This document shows positions 47,751-59,900 of a stretch of DNA of 64,000 nt, in pieces. The stretch is from Sporobolomyces roseus. Taxonomy: Eukaryota; Basidiomycota; Microbotryomycetes; Sporidiobolales; Sporidiobolaceae. The notes beneath the pieces were generated by a model that saw only the letters and a list, made by a program, of their open reading frames with translations, had not been told where the DNA came from and searched no databases. Positions within the stretch are counted from its first letter, which is position 1. Every line of letters begins with the position of its first letter. A program made the translations under genes and the position numbers. The stretch covers positions 1-64,000 of the forward strand of contig JADILM010000006.1 of the NCBI GenBank assembly GCA_016617785.1. Direction: 5' to 3'.

Positions 47751-48183
47751 TTAGGCTCCTCCGGATGATTCGTATTCTGAAGGGGATTTAGCTTTGATCG
47801 CGAGAGCGTGAAGTCCTGCTGCGAATTCCTCCTTGAGCGCATCATTCACCAGTCGATGTCTTTGAATCGCTCGCTGTTCACCACTCTCCCGATCAGCTGA
47901 GAGGAGAGAGCTGATTGAGCGGGAAAGAGCGTACGAGTCCATCGAACTTCTCACTGACAACCTGTACTGTAAAGTGTGATTCACCATCTCCTCCTCCTAC
48001 TGCTCTCATAGGTGCATGGTGTCTATGTTTCGAAGAGTCGTTGGTGATTTCCAAAACTGAAGGAGAGAGAGCCGATTCCAACTATTCCCAACTATCCGAT
48101 GAGCACTTCTCGAGCTATAGAGAGTGAAGAGAGCTTGCCTTGGACTTGATCGAGCTCTCTACAGGACCGGGGGATGAAGACAT
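47751..48183 (-). CDS. BolA-like protein
   Basis: Three exons (48183-48139, 48081-47935, 47873-47751) encode 104 aa. The product shows the BolA fold signatures VLEITNDSSKHRHHAPM, GESHFTVQVVSEKFDG and IQRHRLVNDALKEEF, then LHALAIKAKSPSEYE. BolA proteins bind monothiol glutaredoxins through a shared iron-sulfur cluster, with the His in QRHR as a ligand. Cytosolic members tune iron regulation and mitochondrial ones help Fe-S delivery; the short N-terminus here favours neither strongly. Intron 1 begins GC instead of GT (AAG|GCAAGC), the known minor GC-AG type, and is required to join SIKSK to LESALSP. Confidence 0.92.
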
Positions 48184-48626
48184 TGAGATTGACCGGAAGG
48201 GAGATTGAGAAATGGTTCGTTTCACCAAAGAGAAACGGTGGAGCATGAAGGGACGAATGGAAGGGATTTGGATCTTGCTTTCTAATCGATTGCTGGTCGT
48301 TTCAAGGGTTGCGAGTGTTTGGTCGATGAGAGAGAGACAAGTTTCTCTTCTCTCATTTCAACCTTCGACTCGATCCAACAATAATCACCTCGCGAGATCT
48401 ATTAACGACGCTCACTGAAGTTCTATCGATCTATAACGTCGACCGACACAAACCCGTACTCTCCCGCGTCGTTCCCTCGTCGCTGAGAACTTGACCTCCA
48501 AAAAGTCGAAACCTTCACCTCTTTCCAACCATCTAGTGAGTACCTGACCACCATCAGATTATACCAGACGACCAACTGACCGTCGACCGCTATATCTTGA
48601 TAGTCCTAGTGTCGTTGAAAGAAGAG
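48184..48626. other. Divergent promoter region, BolA / FAR1-like gene
   Basis: The gap holds the promoters of two divergently transcribed genes. No coding or RNA feature is supported. Confidence 0.6.
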
Positions 48627-50692
48627 ATGGATCAATCTTTCGCTCCTTCGGCAAATCCCAACAATCAAGCAGGAATGCAAATGAGAGGTAAGTTTTGATG
48701 CTTTTCTGGTCGATCACGAGTTGGAACCTTCGAGATCATTCGAGTCGATCTGTCGAAATCGGGGTTTTCGTCGCAAACCGAAACTGACTTTTTCCTGCGC
48801 TCTCTCCCTTTCATCTCCCTCAACTTCGACTCGACGATACGTATCTCTACAGAACGTCGAGCACGTGAAAGTTCCTATCACCCCATGGCTTCTGATTCAG
48901 AAGATGGAGGAATCTCGGATGGCGACCCTCCATTCTTCGCTGGTTCTCTCCCTCCTTCAACCGTTGGAACTCCTTCCGTTCTCGCTGGATTCCCCGCCAG
49001 ACCAACAACGAATCAAGATTCGATCGCTGGAATCACGGGTGGCGCACCGAACCCTCAGGCTCAACCTTCAAAGAGTAAAGGCAAGAGAAGTTTCGAAGAG
49101 TTGGAGGATATAGTCTTTTCAAACCCGAAAAGTTTCGCCACTCTAGCTTTCGCCATCGCAGAGTAAGTCATCACTTTCTCACCCTTTGAGCAGGTGAACT
49201 GATTCGAAGGAAATTGGTCCGATAGATCTCGAGGAGTTACTTTGGTCGTTTCGGATGATCGTACTCACAAAGTTACTTCAGCTTACATGCACGTCACTTG
49301 CGCATTTCGTAAAGCTGGATGTCCCTTCATTCTCAAATTGACAAAAGCGAAAGAAGGAGGATGGGTTTTGAAAGGTGCGAAAGCTCTCGCAGGTACACTA
49401 TCGATTCTTTCATTCCTCGAAAACTGAAGTCCCTTCTCGTACTGATTCTAGGTTCGACAGGTCGAGCAGTTGATGTGAAACAACGTTCAATCTATCGTTG
49501 TCGTCATCCAGCAGGAGCAACTCCTGAACTTCCAACTTCTTCTCTTCCTCATCCTTTCTTCGGCGGTGGAGATGCGAACGGTCAATCAACTACCGCTTAC
49601 CCCATGTCATCGACCGCTTCAGGAGGTGTATCGAAACCTAAAGCAGCTCGAGTTAGTCGAGTCAACTCGAACGCCGGAGCTTACGATGGAGGAGGAGGAG
49701 GATACGAACAATACGCTTCATCGATTGGGAAAGCCGCTTCAACGAAAGGACCTCGATCATCAGCACCTCCAATTCCAGTAGGAGGTTATGGAACTCCTCG
49801 AAATGCTCCACTGATGGGGGTATCTGCTCCAGCATCCGCAGATCGAGCTCTCGCACCTCCTTTCGAACGTTCGATCAACCTGCAATCTCGTATCGTACCC
49901 GTACTGAGAGGTGGAGAACCTACGAACGGATTCTCTGCTCCTAGAGGAGGAGGTTCTCAAACTGGTAGCGCGTACAATTCACCTCGAGGGAGTGAAGTCA
50001 CTTGGCCCGCTGGACAACTCACTTTGATGGGAGGTGGAGGAGGTGAGAGTCATAGTTACTCTTCATTGGCGACTGTACCTATCATGGCTCAATCCGATCC
50101 TCAAGCTTTACCCGACTGGACAAAACTACTCAAACTCCTCTGCCTTTCTTCTCCCTCTCAAATGGATTCCACCGTCAACTCTCCCAATGGTTCCAACACT
50201 TCCTCTTCTCCAGCTCCCTCGTCTTCATCTCAATCGAAACCTTCCTTGATCCCACTCGCTCAAATCCTCTCTCACCCTTACATGTCCCTCACTCCTCAAC
50301 TCTTCTTCGCACCGACGACGACCGACGCAATGAGACAAGAAGTTTTAGATGGATTACCAAATGAGAAAGTAGGAGTTTGGAACAAAGTGTGGGCGAAGAA
50401 AGTTTTGATGAGTCAAGAAGCGGCGAAACGGTGGGGAGAAATCGAGGATGAACAGAAGAGGGAAGAAGAGGAAGCGAAACGAGAAGAAGAGGAGGAAGAA
50501 GAAGAGGAGAAGGAGATGAAACTTGTCAAAGAGGAGGAACAACCATTCGCGAATGGTGCACCTGCTTATGGACATCGATCGATGATTGTCGAACTAGGAG
50601 GACCTTCGTATGAGGCGAGGATGAGGGAGAAGGACCTGGTTGTCGATGACGAGGATGTCGAAGATGTTTCGTTGTATGAAGAGGAGGTCTGA
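48627..50692 (+). CDS. FAR1-like (WRKY-GCM1 superfamily) zinc-finger protein, possible transcription factor
   Basis: Four exons (48627-48687, 48853-49162, 49226-49392, 49452-50692) encode 592 aa. Residues about 105-200 resemble the FAR1-type DNA-binding module: SFATLAFAIAESRG, VTCAFRKAGCPF (two spaced cysteines), a Trp in GGWVLK, and YRCRHPAGATPEL where such modules normally end HNHP. The large last exon is Ser/Gly/Pro-rich, then has ILSHPYMSLTPQLFF, EVLDGLPNEKVGVW and a long Glu/Lys helix. The C-terminus is acidic (EDVEDVSLYEEEV). A DNA-binding role is inference from the spacing of Cys, Trp and His. Confidence 0.78.
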
Positions 50693-50958
50693 TTCACTTG
50701 CTTTTCGAAAATGTGTTTTGCTATTGCTTCCCCCCCTCGTTCCCTGTATACTTCTCTCTAGCATTTTACTCAATCGTGTGTCCAATACCAATACATAGCT
50801 TTACTGCTAAAGTTCTCGTTTTTTGAACTTGCGAAATTTCGCTCTCTCTCTCTCTTCAACAAAAGCGAGATTACAAAAAAGAACTGGAATCAATCTATTG
50901 GACGAAACCTCCTCCCTCTCCTCCACCCTCTCACTTCGTCCCGCTCAACTCCCTTACA

Positions 50959-51876
50959 ATGTCAGCTCTCGGTCCTTCCTTCGCTTCGGCCGTCAAGAAC
51001 TCTCGAGGACTCTATGGATTCCTGAAACCTTTGGCAGACAAATACGCAAACTTGGCTGGATACCGTCAACATGGATTGAAGTATGATGATATCCTTATCG
51101 AGGAGAATGATGTCGTACAAAAGGTGAGTTGCTCAGTCTGATTCGCAGGTTGTGGCTGAGTTGAGAGGAAGAGGGAAAGATGAGGAGGAAGAGATCAAGG
51201 TCTCAACACACATCTACCGGGAGGAGGGAAGCACGTGATGGTCTATCAGAGGTCTAGGACGGAGCACAGCTATTCGTGCAGCTCGCGGAACGATGTGTTG
51301 GAGTAAAGATCTCGAAGACCCTTCCTCTGTCTCTGTCTCCATTTCTCAACTCCACTCGAACCTGTTCTAGATTGAGTGACTGACTCTTGTGTGAGCGTGT
51401 TAGGCTCTTGGACGTCTCCCCGAACGAGAGGCATACGACCGAGTTTACCGATTGAGGGTCGCTTCGCAATGTGTCATTATGCACCAAGAATTGCCAAAGG
51501 ACAAGCAGGTCAAGGCTAACGAGGTAAATTCACATCCCACACTTACAGTAGCAGGGGTGCGGTACTGACGAAAAGACTTCATTCAATCATTCTTCGTCCT
51601 TGAATCCTCCTTTTTCGCCTATTCTTCTCCTCTCACCTCTCAATTCGCTCCTTCCGCCCCTACTACGACACCTACGAATCATCTTCCATTCGATACATCT
51701 TCACGATCCCCGTTCCCTTTCTCCCTCGCACACTCGCCACCCCTTTTCGACTCGTTTCGCGTACAAACGACCCCTTCGCTCGTTTCTAGGACACGCGATA
51801 CTTCAAGCCTTACGTTAGTGAAGTCGAGGCGGAGAACGCAGAGCGTGCCAAGTGGGACAACGCTTCCAAGGCCTAA
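50959..51876 (+). CDS. QCR7: Cytochrome bc1 complex subunit 7 (14 kDa)
   Basis: Three exons (50959-51123, 51404-51523, 51790-51876) encode 123 aa, the usual size. Conserved parts are YGFLKPLADKYANLAGYRQ, GLKYDDILIEEN, ALGRLPEREAYDR, YRLRVASQ and the C-terminal DTRYFKPYV with a helical end. The subunit sits on the matrix side of complex III and contacts cytochrome b. Its two introns (280 and 266 nt) are several times longer than the local norm, as is often seen for highly expressed genes. No cleavable presequence is needed. Confidence 0.96.
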
Positions 51877-52139
51877 ACAAACCTGTCTCTCTTCCTTTTT
51901 ACTTTTCCTGTCATTTCTATTTTTTCACCTTTTCTTTTCGGGAGTCTACCTCCTTTCTTTTTTACTGTTCGTTAGATTGGGGTTCAACTTGGTTCTGAAA
52001 AAAGCACACGTTCACTGCCCATTCACTCGTCGAGTTTCGATGAAATCGCAACTCTGCGTCCAACGTCATTCGAAAGGTTTCAGTGATTCTCTCTCTCCTT
52101 CAGTTCACTTTCGCATAGTCTCCCGAACTCCCTCTAAGC

Positions 52140-53720
52140 ATGTTCACCAGATCTTTGCGCTCTTCCCACCTCTTACGGTCCTCCTTAGGATCCCGTCCCT
52201 TCTCTTCCTCACTCCCCACTTCTTCTTTCCCCCTTCGCCCTTCCTCTCCCCTCTTCGAAGCTTCGAAAGTATCCTCTCAACCCGCCAATGCAGATTTCAA
52301 AGAGATGGGTCAATCGGCGAAAGAAGAAGCACAGAACGTTGGAAGGGCAATCGCTGAAGCAGTAGCTGGTGCAAACGATACCACTTCTCAAACTGCTCCA
52401 AAGAAGGATTTGGGTGCTGGTGGTTTGGGAGAAGAGATCGTATGTTTATTCTCCGCTATCTCGTGAGCCTTAGCTGATGAGAGAGTGAGTGTTTGTAGTC
52501 GGCTTTGAAAGATACTGTTTTAACTGCAGTACCCAAACCTGCCATTACTTGGGGTGCAGCTGGATTATTACCCTATGCAGGAACTGCAGCTGCTTCAATC
52601 CATTTCGCTCGTCAAGCTTACCTCGCAGATAATGGTTCTCGTAAGTTTCCTCTCTTTCCCTCTATCCCCACACTCGTCATTCTCCCTGAAAGAAGCTGAT
52701 CTCGTTTGATCGTGTACAGCTGCTGCTCAATTCGATACTGAAACTGCGTTGACTCTACTCGAACACACGAATCTTCTCCAAGTTCAATACGGTTCCATTA
52801 TCCTCTCATTCCTAGGAGCTATTCATTGGGGATTCGAAGTAAACTTCCCTACCCCTCCCTTGTCCCTCTCTGCTCCTTTTATTTCACTGACGCAGTTGGA
52901 ACTGATGAGATAGTGGGCGAAATATGGAGGAGAAAAAGGAAATGTACGATACCTTTTAGGAGTAGCTCCAGTTCTCGCTGGATGGTCTACTTTGTTACTC
53001 GCTCCTGGTCAACTCGCACTCGTTGGTCAATGGGCAGCATTCTTTGGATTGTGGTATGCCGATCAAAGGACTACTGCGAAAGGTTGGGCTCCTAGGTGGT
53101 ATTCAACCGTACATCTATCTCTCTTTACTTCATTCTCTCACCTCTTGACGAGAGCTGATGTTGTAAAGTTTGTCGAGTACAGTATCGATTCTGGTTGACT
53201 TCGCTCGTTGGTGGATCAATCCTCGTCTCCCTCGCTGCTCAAGGTTATTATTCAGTTTCACCCACTCTTTCAAAAACTGAGAGTCAACTCAAGAAACTCA
53301 AAGAGAACAAACGACCTGGAGAAGGAGGAGTACCCGAGTGAGCTCCAATCTCTCTCCTCGACATCATGCTCGAGTTGGACTGATAAGTCGGTGATATTGG
53401 TGTTTGCAGCGCTGAGGGTAAAGTTCAATTAGGAGCTATGACTGCTCAAAAGCCGGCGGATGGTGGAGCTTACGTTCAGTTCATCAACAAGGACAAGGAA
53501 CGTGAGAAGAAGGAAGAGGAAGAGAAGGAAAAACGAGAGGAGGAGGAAAAGGTAAAGCTCACTCTCTACTCTCACTCCTTCGAATCGTCAGAAACTGATC
53601 TCGATTTCGGTTGATTTTTCTCCTTGTCGATAGAAGAAGAAGGAAGAAGCTGCTGAACAAAAGAAACAATCGAAGAAGGACGATCAAATCGCAGCGATCA
53701 AGAAAGCCGAAGACAACTAA
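52140..53720 (+). CDS. DUF3429/TMEM69-like mitochondrial inner membrane protein
   Basis: Seven exons (52140-52439, 52499-52640, 52720-52838, 52914-53108, 53183-53337, 53410-53551, 53634-53720) encode 379 aa. The first 40 residues are Arg/Ser-rich without acids (MFTRSLRSSHLLRSSLGSR), a probable mitochondrial presequence. Four or five hydrophobic segments follow, with PAITWGAAGLLPYAGTAA, SFLGAIHWGFEWAKYGG, YLLGVAPVLAGW, QLALVGQWAAFFGLWYADQ and FWLTSLVGGSILVSLAAQG, the pattern of DUF3429 proteins. The C-terminus is a Lys/Glu coiled-coil-like tail (KKEEEEKEKREEEEK). Function of the family is unknown. Confidence 0.85.
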
Positions 53721-54185
53721 ACCTTCCCTCTTTCTTTTCCCTCCCTCCCCCTCCCTCTCTCCGCCCCCCTCTCTACCCTACATCGGACCTTGAGTAGGGA
53801 GAGGAGCTCCTCATGTATATAGCGATGGATAGCTCTCGACGAAAGAAAGAGTGTTCTGATATCGAACAAAAGTTTCTTGAATGAGTTTATATAGAATTGA
53901 TGCCCTTTCGTACCCTTATCATTGTGCAACAGAATCGAGAGTTGTCGCAGTCCCCTACCTCTCTCTTGCCTTCACTGAACGAGCTGTTTCGAGCTCCCGT
54001 TTCTTCCTTCTTTCGGTCTCTTCTCTCTCCGTTGTAACTCTTCTCGCTCCTTCGATCGCTGATAGGCACAGATAACGAGCTGAATTGACAAAGACTGACT
54101 AGTAAAAAGGGTACTGAGGTAAAGAGAAAGCAGAATAGTGGAAATCTATAAGTGAAACGAAACGAAACTTTGACCCTCTATCATT
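53721..54185. other. Convergent intergenic region
   Basis: Between the stop codons of the DUF3429-like gene and Z1. It begins with a C/T-rich run. No feature is recognised. Confidence 0.65.
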
Positions 54186-55819
54186 TTACTCGGCTCTCTT
54201 CTTTCCCTCCCTCTTGTCAAAACGCTCAAGGCCATCTTTCATAAGCTCCCCAATCTTCCTCCAGAAGTCGTCTTCGATGATGCCCTCCCCGACAGACTCG
54301 TAAGCTTTGCGAACCATTGGGATAACTTCTGTCTGGATGTTGCTCGGGAGTTGAATCTCGATCCTTGTCGAAGTCCTGTGTGGGGTGGCCTCAAAGTAAG
54401 GAACAAGGTAGTCGAGGGTGTGAATCTCCTCCTGCGAGTCGTCGACAACAACAATGAACTTGTAGTCTCTTCCTTGCCTCTCGACAAGTCCGCGAAGGAA
54501 GTCACCGAACGAGCTCGAAAGCTGAGCGGTACTTTGAACTGGCTGACTTTGAGTATGAAGGAAGTGAGAGCCGACGTTGGTACGAACTCGGTCGCGGGCA
54601 AGCTGAGCGAATCAAGTCCGTTAGCCACTCATTCGACGGTCGAAGACGGAAAGGAAAATTGCGGTGACATACTTGATCCGATGCAGCTGCTGAGGCGGTT
54701 TGACGTCCATCAAAGTTGGCCGTGACCGTGACGTTTGGTTTGGGTTGCTTTGCGGGAGGACCACCCCAACCAGAAGAGGATGTCGAGGGATTTTGTCGTT
54801 TCGTTCCGAAGATATCCTGTTCCTGCGAGGTGCTCAAGCGGTATCCAACACGGCAGTGAAGAGGTACGCACAGCTCGAGCTGACTGCGAGGGTCCGGGGT
54901 TTGCGCCATCCGAAAGACGAGCACGGGAGGACGTTGCAGCCGTAGCGGGAACGAGTGGTGCAGATCGGCGCTGAGTGGCCGAGCTGTGTCGGCGACGAGG
55001 AGAAGCGCTGAGCCCTCGGAAGTCGGAAGCAAGATGCTGTACACTCTGTAGATCGGAAATTTGCCTTCGTCTCGTCTCCTGATTCTCTCGCGAAAAGAGG
55101 AGAAATCAGCATACCTGACTTTCGACCGAATCATCCGATTCCATTGCCTGAGTGAGCGGAGAGCGCGACGATTCCAATGCCTGATTCGGAATATCCGAGG
55201 AGCGTCAGCGCTCCCGTACTTGATCGTGAGAATTTGAACTCGCAGAATTTCTCATAGTCTCTTCCTGTCCACTGACGCTATCGAGTTCATCCTCTTCTTC
55301 AGCCTCTTCGTAGTCGCTATTACCTGAAGCGACGCTACCAGGCGTGGTAATATCTCCGTCAACGCGAACCTTGATAGTCTTCTGGATGAAAAAGGGAGTC
55401 TTGAGTTTTGGCAGATAGGATTTCTTGGGGTGGTTGGCATGGCGATTGACGAACTCGGCAATCTCGAAGGTGATCCCATCCACTGGAGTCTCCAAGGCGT
55501 AAACTTGGAACTTGAGCTTGATGTAGCAAGGGCAAATACGTTCATCCGTCTTCTTGTCACCGCTCAATTCTTTGCCGTAAGGGAGGCAATGAAGTTCGAA
55601 GCTGCCATCAATTGGATAGTCATAGGGAGAGGGTGTACCGTGGACGCGAACAGTTCTCAAGCGCGGCGACCCAAGTAAACATCCGTGGGCGTGAAAGAGG
55701 CGATAGGCGGGCACTCGGAAAGCGCGTCGACCTTTGAACTTGGTGCCGATGGCGAAGGAGAAGGTTTTATCCTTGCCAAGTTGATGGGTCGTGTTGATGG
55801 GGCCGGGATTCGCGCTCAT
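54186..55819 (-). CDS. Z1, zinc-finger-like protein with the shared Z C-terminal domain
   Basis: Exons 55819-55220, 55147-55115, 55045-54872, 54822-54673 and 54602-54186, all phase 0, encode 457 aa. Residues about 18-140 form a block shared with Z2: KTFSFAIGTKFKGRRAF, VPAYRLFHAHG, PIDGSFELHC, CPCYIKLKFQ, FEIAEFVNRHANHP. The Cys pair and HANH could bind zinc in the manner of FAR1/WRKY-GCM1 domains. The middle is low-complexity. The last exon (139 codons) carries the shared C-terminal domain: FGDFLRGL, EIHTLDYLVPYFEA, EGIIEDDFWRKIGEL. Function is not known; DNA binding is inference. Upstream exons like those of Z2 were not found, so the N-terminus may be incomplete. Confidence 0.72.
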
Positions 55820-56293
55820 GTCGTGAAGTTCGCCCCGAGATTCGAGCGCGGTTGAATCGAGAAGAGAGATGCTTGAGTCCCAACCGACCGAGGACGATGA
55901 CGCAGCCGATGTGATCGGGCTTCAGTCGGATCGAAGGCCCCTGAACCCCTGAAGGTGAAAAGTGGGTAAGATTGAAGCGAAGATAGGAGAAATGCGAAAA
56001 GCCGAGCAATTTCGGAGAGTGAAGAGTCGGTCCGCTCTCGCAAGAAGGCTATAGACTAGAGCGTAATCTTAGCTACCCGCACGAGAACGATGGTCAGCTC
56101 GAGCTCCTCTCGTCTCTTGACTCGAATGACCTGATGAATTCTAAAACTCACCACCAAGCTCTCAAGCAACTCCTACTGATCGAGTCTCCTATTCCATCAT
56201 AGCATAAGCGCTTTCTCGAAGTCCGAACCGAAGCTTGAGTGGACCAATGTTGTCGTCGGCTCGAGAAAGCGCAAGATTGATGAATCAAAGTCG
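55820..56293. other. Intergenic between Z1 and a small plus-strand gene
   Basis: The sequence holds the upstream region of Z1 on the minus strand and possibly an early exon of the plus-strand gene on its right. No feature is firmly supported. Confidence 0.4.
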
Positions 56294-56696
56294 ATGATGA
56301 TGCTGGATCGAGCGGTCGAGAGAAGCGTTCGCAAGCAGGTTGGTGAGTATCTGTGAGCTGTATAGAGAGTTCGAAGTTGGAGCTGATGGTGTTGCTGAGT
56401 CGAGGGAGGTGAGCGAAAGAGGAGGAAGGCGAAAGTCGAAAGCAGTCTTAAACCCAGCCAATCGCATAAATCGACTGGCGTTGTCGAAACGTAGAGCACC
56501 GGCATTTGATCGGCTTGGAAGTGAGGAGAGCGATGGAGGTGAAGAGTCGAAAGATGATCTCGCAAAAGTTCAGGGCTCTGCGAAAGCTAAAGAAGTCGTC
56601 AATTCGCCTCTGCCCGAAGGTAATCCTCCCACCTCTTGCAGAGCAAGAGCTCGGGAGACTCCCTTGCCACCGAAAAACCGCTTCGCAAAGACTTGA
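56294..56696 (+). CDS. Small basic hypothetical protein (possibly N-terminally longer)
   Basis: Two exons joined by a 61-nt GT-AG intron (56294-56338 and 56400-56696) encode at least 113 aa. The frame stays open upstream of the first ATG back to about 56,154, reading SKSEPKLEWTNVVVGSRKRK, so an earlier exon is likely. Exon 2 is Arg/Lys/Ser-rich with NPANRINRLALSKRRAP, an acidic GSEESDGGEESKDD patch and a Pro-rich end. The composition resembles nuclear or chromatin proteins. It lies between two minus-strand Z genes and runs opposite to them. No domain is recognised. Confidence 0.42.
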
Positions 56697-56921
56697 GTCC
56701 AGAGAGAGAGAACAAAACCACTTTTCGCGAGATCTTGCTCTCTAGCCTAGGTCTCACTTAAGAAACAGCAGATGACAAGCGGCGATGCAACTACCTTGTC
56801 AACACGAGAAGCGATACTGATCACGGACATTGCACTGATTTGAGAAAGACATTCGAGAAACTACGAAAAACGAACCAATTTTCACCCTTTTACCCTTATT
56901 CACACAACAGAAGCTTCCTTT

Positions 56922-59900
56922 TCACTTCCTCAAAGCAGCCTGTAACCTATTCGCGATCCTCTTCCAATCATGAAGTCCGATCCCACCTGAATCTCCCTTT
57001 TGATGCTCGTCGAAATGTTGTCGGAGGTCGATCATCAAGTCGTCGAGATCTCGTAGTTCGAGGTCCTGGATGCTTTCTGCGTCCTTGTAGTCGAGCGCTT
57101 CGAAGGATGGAGCTAAGATGGAGAGATTGTGTTGAGTACGGGTTTCGAGCAGTCGGAAAGTGAAAGTTGGTGCGAGATTGTGAAGATAGGTTTCGAGCGA
57201 ATCGACCGTGGTCGATCCTCCAGTCATGTCCATTCGAGACAGAGTGCGTGCGTCGACTTGACGAGTAGCGGGGAGATAGGTTTGCGAGAGCGAATCGACG
57301 AAACCGGCAGCGAAAGGTCGAACAGCTTTGAATCGAGGCTGCGTTAACGGATTGGCAAGATAAGCCGAGAGACGAATCAAGAGTATGATGCGAGAAGGCT
57401 GCGTACCTGATCGGCTCCTGTGCCGCGAGAGTCGGAACGCGCATGTTTCGAACCACTTCTCTCATCGAGCGACTGTTGCGATTCGTAGAGAACGGGTAGA
57501 CTCGGCCGAACGAAAGCTTCGGGAGAAGGTGCGTTTCTCTCTTGATATCGGTGCGTGGCCTGTAAAGCGGAAGGAGCAGAAAGAGGTGAGCTGGAGAAGT
57601 CGGAAAAATATTCGAGAAGACCATGTTTACCTCGATTCTGAGTTCTTCACTTGGTTTCTCGTCGATGCCGTCTTGATCGTGAGAGCGAGAAGCATACGAG
57701 GTGCTGAGGGGAGGAAGTAGCTTTCCGTCAAGCATCGGGAGGAGACCAGGCATTGAGAGAGCAGCGTTGTCGGATCTAGTCGGTTTCGTGGGACCCTGGA
57801 AACAAAGAACTAGGATTCGTCAGTGTTCATCAGACAAGAAGAAGGAGAAATAGAGAGATCTCACGAGAGCGGGCCCGATAGGAATGGAATGATTGTGGTA
57901 GACATGAGATTCGGATTCGCAAAGATACCACTGATCGACCTCTCTTTCAGAAGTGAAGACGAGTTGCCATCGACATTGCGATCCCCCAGGATGAGGTCGA
58001 CCTCCTTTTCCGACGTGACAGACCCATTTCGCTCGAATCGGTGTCGTCGAAGTTCCACCGCTCGGGGCAACATTCGCTCCGATTTCTTGCCTGAGTTGCG
58101 AACGGATCGTCTCGAGCGAAGCTTTTGAACACGGGAAGCGATTCGACTCTGGTCGGTGAGCTACTCGATAGCCATTCGAAGACTTCGGAGGGTACTGCAC
58201 AGGAGGAAATCAAGGAAACGTCAGAATGAGAATCTGGAGCGGTCACTCGATTAAGAGGAATATGCACTTACAGAAGACTTTGAAGCGAATCTGTTGAGGT
58301 TCGGATGGTAGCTACTGTCTGCTCGGTCGTCAGAAGTGAAAGCTCCCGAGGAATTGGATGCGCTGTTTTGTTCGATCGAGCGACGAGATTGAGGGGGAAC
58401 GCCGACTCGCACTTTGACGTACTCTTGTTCGATCTTCGGGGGTTTGTACTTCTTGGGTACTCCTTCTCCGCGTAGATGTAAAGCGTGATGGTTGACGAAT
58501 TCGACCATTTCGAACTCAACTTCGTCGATCGGGACTCGAATCTGGTTGAGCTGGAATCGAAGCTTGATGAGACAGGGACACGATTGGTGACCAAACCCTT
58601 TGCTGTAGTGAGAACAACGAAGCTCGAAGAATCCCGTTATAGGATAGTCGGATTTCGAAGGTGCCTTTGAAAAGTACGAAGTGCACAATCGATCGACTTT
58701 GAGGTTGTAACCATTGTCGAAGAAGATACGATGAGCGGGAAGCTGGAAAGCTCTCCTTCCTCTGTATTTGGTTCCGATTGCGAACGAGAAAGTCGAACCG
58801 TTCTCGAGTCGATGAAGTTCTGCGATAGGGCCAGGAATCGAATTTGCGAGTTCGGGAGTGACGATGGGAAGATCCGAGCTCGTGCTTGACGCTTGTCCTG
58901 CAAAGGAGAGGCAGTATCAGCGAGCGAGAGTAGGGATCAAACCGAATCGAGCGATTGATAGGACTTACCTTGAACTGTCTCCTTGAACCCGCTTACCGCT
59001 CGGAACTGAACCAACTGATCTTGATTGAAGCGTCCAGTCGTAGCGAGGTTGCAAGCTTGAGCGAGTAGCGGCGAAGGTTGACCTCCTTGATCAGGAGGGA
59101 AGAGGACATTTCCGAGGTGTTGACAAGCTGTGACAGGATTGCTGATGAGCTGAGGAGGGAAGAGTTGAAGTACTGTGATTCCAGGAAGAGGAGATTTGAG
59201 CTTGAGGATGGAAGGAGGACGGAAAGAAAGACTGCTCACAGAGTTCGTCGGTTCCGATGGTTCCAGTATCTTTCCTTTCCAGCCAACCTGGTTCTACTAC
59301 CTCTGCCTACTTGTCGAGTCAGTCAGTATCGAGTCGAGTATTCGGATGCAGGGATGAAGGAACTCACGGCAAACGGAATCGCAGCAGAAACCTCGTTCGG
59401 CAGAAGACGAGATTGGGTTGAATTTGTCGAATGGAGTGAAGTCTATCGAGCGAGGCAGTTTCAGCCCGTAGTCTCCTTCTTGTATATCTTTCACCGATCA
59501 ATAGAAAAACTCACCTCGTACAGTTGAACTTGCGGCATTGCTCGGTCGAAGTTTGCTGAAGTCGAAGCGAGCGGTCCTGATGACTCTGTGGTTGATGCTT
59601 GCACCCCTATTATTGTCGTCTGCAGAGCGCTCCTCCACCTGTTGAACATGAGCAGCCAGACGATGTGAAGGGAAGGGGAAAAGAAGGAACAGTCCATTCA
59701 AATCGAGACTCAATCAACCGCGGAACTCCGGTATCCTTCTGTCGGCAATAAGCGATGAAACGGCGTACTTCGAATAGACTTCGGAAGCTTTTGCTAAAGT
59801 TCAAAGCGACAGGGCAAAGTTTCGAAGAGAGGGATTCTGCGAGTCGAGTTTCGAAGCGGAACTGCGGCGAGCCCATAGCTAGCAGCCTATCGTAGCACAT
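56922..59900 (-). CDS. Z2, large zinc-finger-like protein with two Cys/His blocks and the shared Z C-terminal domain
   Basis: Ten exons (59900-59769, 59638-59515, 59442-59368, 59306-59240, 59231-58969, 58897-58272, 58194-57865, 57795-57631, 57559-57407, 57338-56922) sum to 2,352 nt and encode 783 aa with every phase agreeing. An N-terminal part has ERGFCCDSVCRRG. Residues about 250-360 repeat the Z1 block (STFSFAIGTKYRGRRAF, FELRCSHYSKG, CPCLIKLRFQ, FVNHHALH). Residues about 460-535 hold a second module: WVC, 14 residues, CRWQL, then WYLC and YHNHSIP, a FAR1-like C-x14-C-x25-HxH. The last exon has SLETYLHNL and LSILAPSFEA, like Z1 and Z3, and is exactly as long as that of Z1 (417 nt). The 8-nt gap between 59,240 and 59,231 in my model is a weak point. 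Confidence 0.6.

Noticed and set aside
59231..59240. Reading Z2 exons 4 and 5 as one exon
   Set aside because: The 8-base gap carries GTGAGCAG. As one exon the frame does not match the downstream SFRPPSILKL part in the needed phase. An 8-nt intron is impossible in ordinary splicing, so this junction is flagged as the weak point of the model and the true splice probably uses different sites nearby.
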